NCBI GenBank assembly: GCA_037140715.1
Contig: JBAXDX010000102.1
Coordinates: forward strand, 1 to 9,274
Length of the DNA stretch: 9,274 nucleotides
Direction: 5' to 3'
DNA from: JAUZPB01 sp037140715
GTDB lineage: Bacteria; Bacteroidota; Ignavibacteria; Ignavibacteriales; SURF-24
The notes below the pieces were generated by a model. The model was given only the letters and a program-made list of their open reading frames with translations. It was not told the DNA's origin and searched no databases. Every line of letters begins with the position of its first letter. The first letter of the stretch is position 1. Both the position numbers and the translations under genes were made by a program. Shown piece after piece: positions 7,373-9,274 of this stretch.

Positions 7373-8161
7373 ATGAACAGAATACAGCCGCTTAAAAGAT
7401 TCGGGCAGAACTATCTTCAGGACAGAAACATTTTGTTAAAGATAGTCGATGAAATAAACCCGCAGGAAGACGATGCCCTGATTGAGATTGGACCGGGTCA
7501 TGGAATGCTTACAGGCGAGTTATCAGCCAGGACCGGCTCGCTTACCGCAGTCGAAATAGACAACAGGGTAATTGACGAACTGCGTGCCAGATTCCCCGGC
7601 GTAAATATAATTAACAATGATTTCCTGAAGCTTGATATATTAAGCCTTTTTGAATTAAAAGGGAAAAAACTGCGCGTGGCCGGCAATATCCCGTATAATA
7701 TTACTTCTCCTATTATCTTCAGGCTTATTGAACGGACAGAACTTGTGGAAGATGCGGTATTCATGATGCAGTATGAAGTCGCCCGCAGGCTTTCATCCGA
7801 CAGAGGAACAAAGGATTATGGCATACTCGCTGTAATCCTTAAATACTTTGGAGAGGTAAAGTTTTGTTTTAAGGTGCCGCCGGAAGTCTTTTATCCTAAA
7901 CCTAAGGTATTCTCCGCTGTCGTTCATATTTATTTTAATCAAAGCAGAACGGACAATGAGTTTAACAAGGCGTTTATTAAAGTAGTTAAGGCAGCTTTCG
8001 GCAACCGCAGGAAAACTCTCAAAAATTCTTTGAGCAATAGTATATTCGGGCAGTTAAATTTCGAGCCTTCAGGTGTAGATATGAAACTTAGAGCCGAACA
8101 GCTTGAGCAGAATGATTTCATCAGGCTGACTGAATTTGTACTTAATAACGAGCGACTGTAA
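7373..8161 (+). CDS. rsmA: 16S rRNA (A1518/A1519) dimethyltransferase RsmA/KsgA
   Basis: RsmA uses S-adenosylmethionine to dimethylate two adjacent adenines in helix 45 of 16S rRNA late in small-subunit assembly; loss gives kasugamycin resistance in known bacteria. The 262 residues match the family. Motifs: N-terminal KRFGQNYL (8-15), SAM motif I IEIGPGHGMLT (37-47), acidic VEID (60-63), NDF (82-84), catalytic GNIPYN (104-109), MMQYEVARRL (131-140), PKPKVFSAVV (175-184) and C-terminal FGNRRKTLKNSL (209-220) plus RAEQL (240-244). The ATG at 7373 is preceded closely by AGGAG (7365-7369). A 5-codon frame starting at 7359 overlaps this start codon in ATGA. The gene sits alone behind its own promoter and ends at a hairpin shared with convergent apt. 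Confidence 0.98.
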   Translation: MNRIQPLKRFGQNYLQDRNILLKIVDEINPQEDDALIEIGPGHGMLTGELSARTGSLTAVEIDNRVIDELRARFPGVNIINNDFLKLDILSLFELKGKKLRVAGNIPYNITSPIIFRLIERTELVEDAVFMMQYEVARRLSSDRGTKDYGILAVILKYFGEVKFCFKVPPEVFYPKPKVFSAVVHIYFNQSRTDNEFNKAFIKVVKAAFGNRRKTLKNSLSNSIFGQLNFEPSGVDMKLRAEQLEQNDFIRLTEFVLNNERL

Positions 8162-8180
8162 AGCTGGTGATTTTAATATC

Positions 8181-8212
8181 GGGCTGTGCAGAACAGCCCT
8201 TATTATCTGTTA
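8181..8212. terminator. Intrinsic terminator between rsmA and apt
   Basis: GGGCTGT (8181-8187) pairs perfectly with ACAGCCC (8193-8199) around a 5-nt loop. The T-rich stretch TTATTATCTGTT follows on the + strand, so it should end rsmA transcription. On the - strand the arm is followed by GATATTAAAATC, a poorer tail, so termination of apt is possible but less certain. The two genes converge with a 68-bp gap. Confidence 0.78.
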
Positions 8213-8229
8213 ATTAGTTTTGCGTGGTT

Positions 8230-8760
8230 CTATTCTGCATCATAGTTTATTAGTGATTTCACCTCGTAATTCTTTAATTTATCTCTTCCGTTAAGGAATG
8301 ATAACTCAATCAGAAATGAAATCTGGACAATCTCACCTCCGAGGCTTTCGACAAGCCTGCATGTTGCTTCCATTGTGCCTCCCGTTGCAAGCAGGTCGTC
8401 ATGAATCAGAATTTTATCTCCTTTTTCTATTGCATCGGAGTGCATTTCAATTGTATCTGTGCCATATTCAAGCGCGTAGCTCTCCCGGATGGTCTTATAA
8501 GGCAGTTTACCGGGTTTTCTGACAGGGATGAAGCCTGCGTTAAGCTTCTCGGCTAAGAGTCCGCCAAAAATAAAGCCTCTTGACTCAATGCCGACTACTT
8601 TGTCAACCTTAAGACCAGCAGTAAAGTCATATAGTTTGCCGATGGTCTGCCTAAAAGCATTTTTATCCATAAGCAGTGTAGTAATATCGCGGAATATTAT
8701 GCCTTTTTTGGGAAAATCGGGCACGGAGCGGATAAATGGAGTAAAGTCTGAAATAGTCAT
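8230..8760 (-). CDS. apt: Adenine phosphoribosyltransferase (purine salvage)
   Basis: Apt converts adenine and phosphoribosyl pyrophosphate (PRPP) to AMP and pyrophosphate in the cytoplasm. The 176 residues match the family. Visible motifs: N-terminal FPKKGIIFRDITTLL (16-30), VVGIESRGFIFGG (55-67), the flexible loop RKPGKLPYKT (81-90) and the PRPP-binding loop ILIHDDLLATGGT (117-129). The ATG at 8760 has GAGGA about 5 bases upstream. A 4-codon frame beginning at 8771 overlaps the start codon in ATGA. It is a single-gene unit facing the gene-poor right end; no convincing promoter of the TAnnTTTG type was found on its strand. Confidence 0.97.
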   Translation of the reverse strand: MTISDFTPFIRSVPDFPKKGIIFRDITTLLMDKNAFRQTIGKLYDFTAGLKVDKVVGIESRGFIFGGLLAEKLNAGFIPVRKPGKLPYKTIRESYALEYGTDTIEMHSDAIEKGDKILIHDDLLATGGTMEATCRLVESLGGEIVQISFLIELSFLNGRDKLKNYEVKSLINYDAE

Positions 8761-8805
8761 AAGGTCCTCATTGGTTTTAGTGGATATATATTTGTGAATA
8801 TCTGA

Positions 8806-8852
8806 TTGCCACAGGCTTCAGTCCGCGTCAGATGGCAACAAAGTTTTTTGTT
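8806..8852. repeat. Two abutting inverted repeats in the apt upstream region
   Basis: TTGCCA (8806-8811) and TGGCAA (8833-8838) form a perfect 6-bp inverted repeat with 21 bases between. AACAAA (8837-8842) and TTTGTT (8847-8852) form a second, with 4 bases between. They share two bases, so only one can form fully at a time. They lie about 46-92 bases upstream of the apt ATG and could fall in its leader, act as an operator, or be part of a dispersed repeat. Function is unknown. Confidence 0.4.
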
Positions 8853-9016
8853 ACTACGGCGGAGCAGTCTGTCTATAGCAAACCAGCGGATGTCAATATT
8901 TATAACGAGTCAAAGATGCAAAAAACAGTCATAAACATCAAATGCAAATTAACAAAACCGGGATAACAAACAACGATATTCCGGCAGGAAGAGAACGGGC
9001 AATGGCTTTCCGCGGG

Positions 9017-9046
9017 TGAGTAAGATTATGATTATGAGTAAGATTA
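9017..9046. repeat. 12-bp direct repeat, 18-bp period
   Basis: TGAGTAAGATTA occurs at 9017-9028 and again at 9035-9046, with TGATTA between. The period of 18 is a multiple of three, so the short frame across it would repeat MSKI. It may be simple slippage; no function is evident. Confidence 0.7.
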
Positions 9047-9208
9047 AGAAAAGTACCGGACGCGCTGATATTTTTGAGAGAATTTCCCCATGAGTTCTGC
9101 TAGCCTTTTACCCATCCGGCAGATATTATCATTGTGTATCATTCATATTAACCCAAAAAGCTCTTATCCGGTCATTAAATAATCGCCAGTCGGGTAAAAT
9201 AAGGCTCT

Positions 9209-9274
9209 ATGACATGTCCCGCACCTGCAGGATAGGCAAAAAGACGTTCGATGACATGTCCCGCACCTGCAGGA
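9209..9274. repeat. Two 24-bp repeat units made of paired 8-bp palindromes
   Basis: Identical 24-bp units lie at 9209-9232 and 9251-9274, giving a 42-bp period with an 18-bp spacer. Each unit contains the perfect palindrome GACATGTC (9211-9218; 9253-9260), a 5-bp linker CCGCA, and the perfect palindrome CCTGCAGG (9224-9231; 9266-9273). The window ends on the last base of the second unit. The GC content is well above the surrounding sequence. Possibilities are a REP-like intergenic element, binding sites for a dimeric protein, or the start of a tandem-repeat coding region, because one + frame stays open. The repeat is certain; its nature is not. Confidence 0.85.

Larger units (their letters stand above)
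8761..9208. other. Gene-poor intergenic region upstream of apt
   Basis: About 450 bases with no convincing coding frame, tRNA, rRNA or recognisable structural RNA. What it does hold: the apt ribosome site, a TATATTTG octamer at 8787-8794 on the + strand without a properly spaced TTG, the inverted repeats at 8806-8852, a stem CCGGGATA (8958-8965) with TATTCCGG (8977-8984) that has one G-U pair and an 11-nt loop, and a 12-bp direct repeat at 9017-9046. Short frames exist (19 aa at 9034-9093 +, 32 aa at 9044-9142 -) but lack support. Confidence 0.6.

Noticed and set aside
8787..8794. Third TATATTTG octamer (+ strand) as a promoter into the gene-poor region
   Set aside because: The nearest upstream TTG (8771-8773) is only 13 bp away instead of 19-21, and no downstream gene is apparent.
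9034..9093. 19-residue frame (MSKIKKSTGRADIFERISP) on the + strand
   Set aside because: Too short, with no ribosome site; its start lies in a duplicated 12-mer.
9044..9142. 32-residue frame on the - strand (MIHNDNICRMGKRLAEL...)
   Set aside because: It is short, preceded directly by a stop, has no good ribosome site and overlaps the direct repeat; coding is not supported.
9209..9274. CRISPR array start
   Set aside because: Only two units are visible, the 18-bp spacer is shorter than known CRISPR spacers, each unit has two separate palindromes, and no cas gene is nearby. It cannot be fully excluded because the window ends here.

Overview
The window is a compact stretch of bacterial chromosome with seven recognisable genes, one small unrecognised gene, and a repeat-bearing, gene-poor right end. 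Base composition is moderately AT-rich. Three signals point to the Bacteroidota/Chlorobiota/Ignavibacteriota group. UvrA has a degenerate first zinc-binding pair followed by an EEPEPHFFSFNN-type stretch. Two intergenic regions carry a TTG-N19/20-TATATTTG promoter of the Bacteroidota primary-sigma type. The glutamine synthetase is a GSI with a tyrosine at the adenylylation position. Several genes also have clear Shine-Dalgarno (SD) sequences (AAGGA, GGAG, AGGAG), which is unlike most Bacteroidia. An Ignavibacteria- or Chlorobi-like source therefore fits best; this is inference.

Layout from left to right: uvrA (+), the nucleotide excision repair damage sensor, converges on an MlaE-type lipid-transport permease (-). 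The permease has no MlaF or MlaD partner in the window. A 60-residue charge-polarised protein of unknown function (+) starts 64 bp away, divergent from the permease. Next is a two-gene nitrogen unit (+): an Lrp/AsnC-family regulator and glnA, 30 bp apart, behind a Bacteroidota-type promoter. The glnA 3' end carries two mutually exclusive hairpins and converges on a ROK-family sugar kinase (-). Divergent from the kinase, and behind the second Bacteroidota-type promoter and a leader of about 115 nt, is rsmA/ksgA (+), the 16S rRNA dimethyladenosine transferase. It converges on apt (-), adenine phosphoribosyltransferase, across a clean hairpin terminator.

The last 514 bases, upstream of apt, hold no convincing gene. 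They contain several inverted repeats, a 12-bp direct repeat, and, at the very end, two identical 24-bp units 42 bp apart. Each unit is built from two perfect 8-bp palindromes. The window stops exactly at the end of the second unit, which suggests a repeat array continuing beyond it or a contig break in a repeat.

Most of the content is housekeeping: DNA repair, outer-membrane lipid asymmetry, nitrogen assimilation, sugar phosphorylation, ribosome maturation and purine salvage. No defence, CRISPR, phage or transposase gene is visible. The most unusual items are the double-palindrome repeats at the right end, the competing hairpins after glnA, the regulator-glnA pairing, and two 4-5 codon minigenes that overlap the rsmA and apt start codons.
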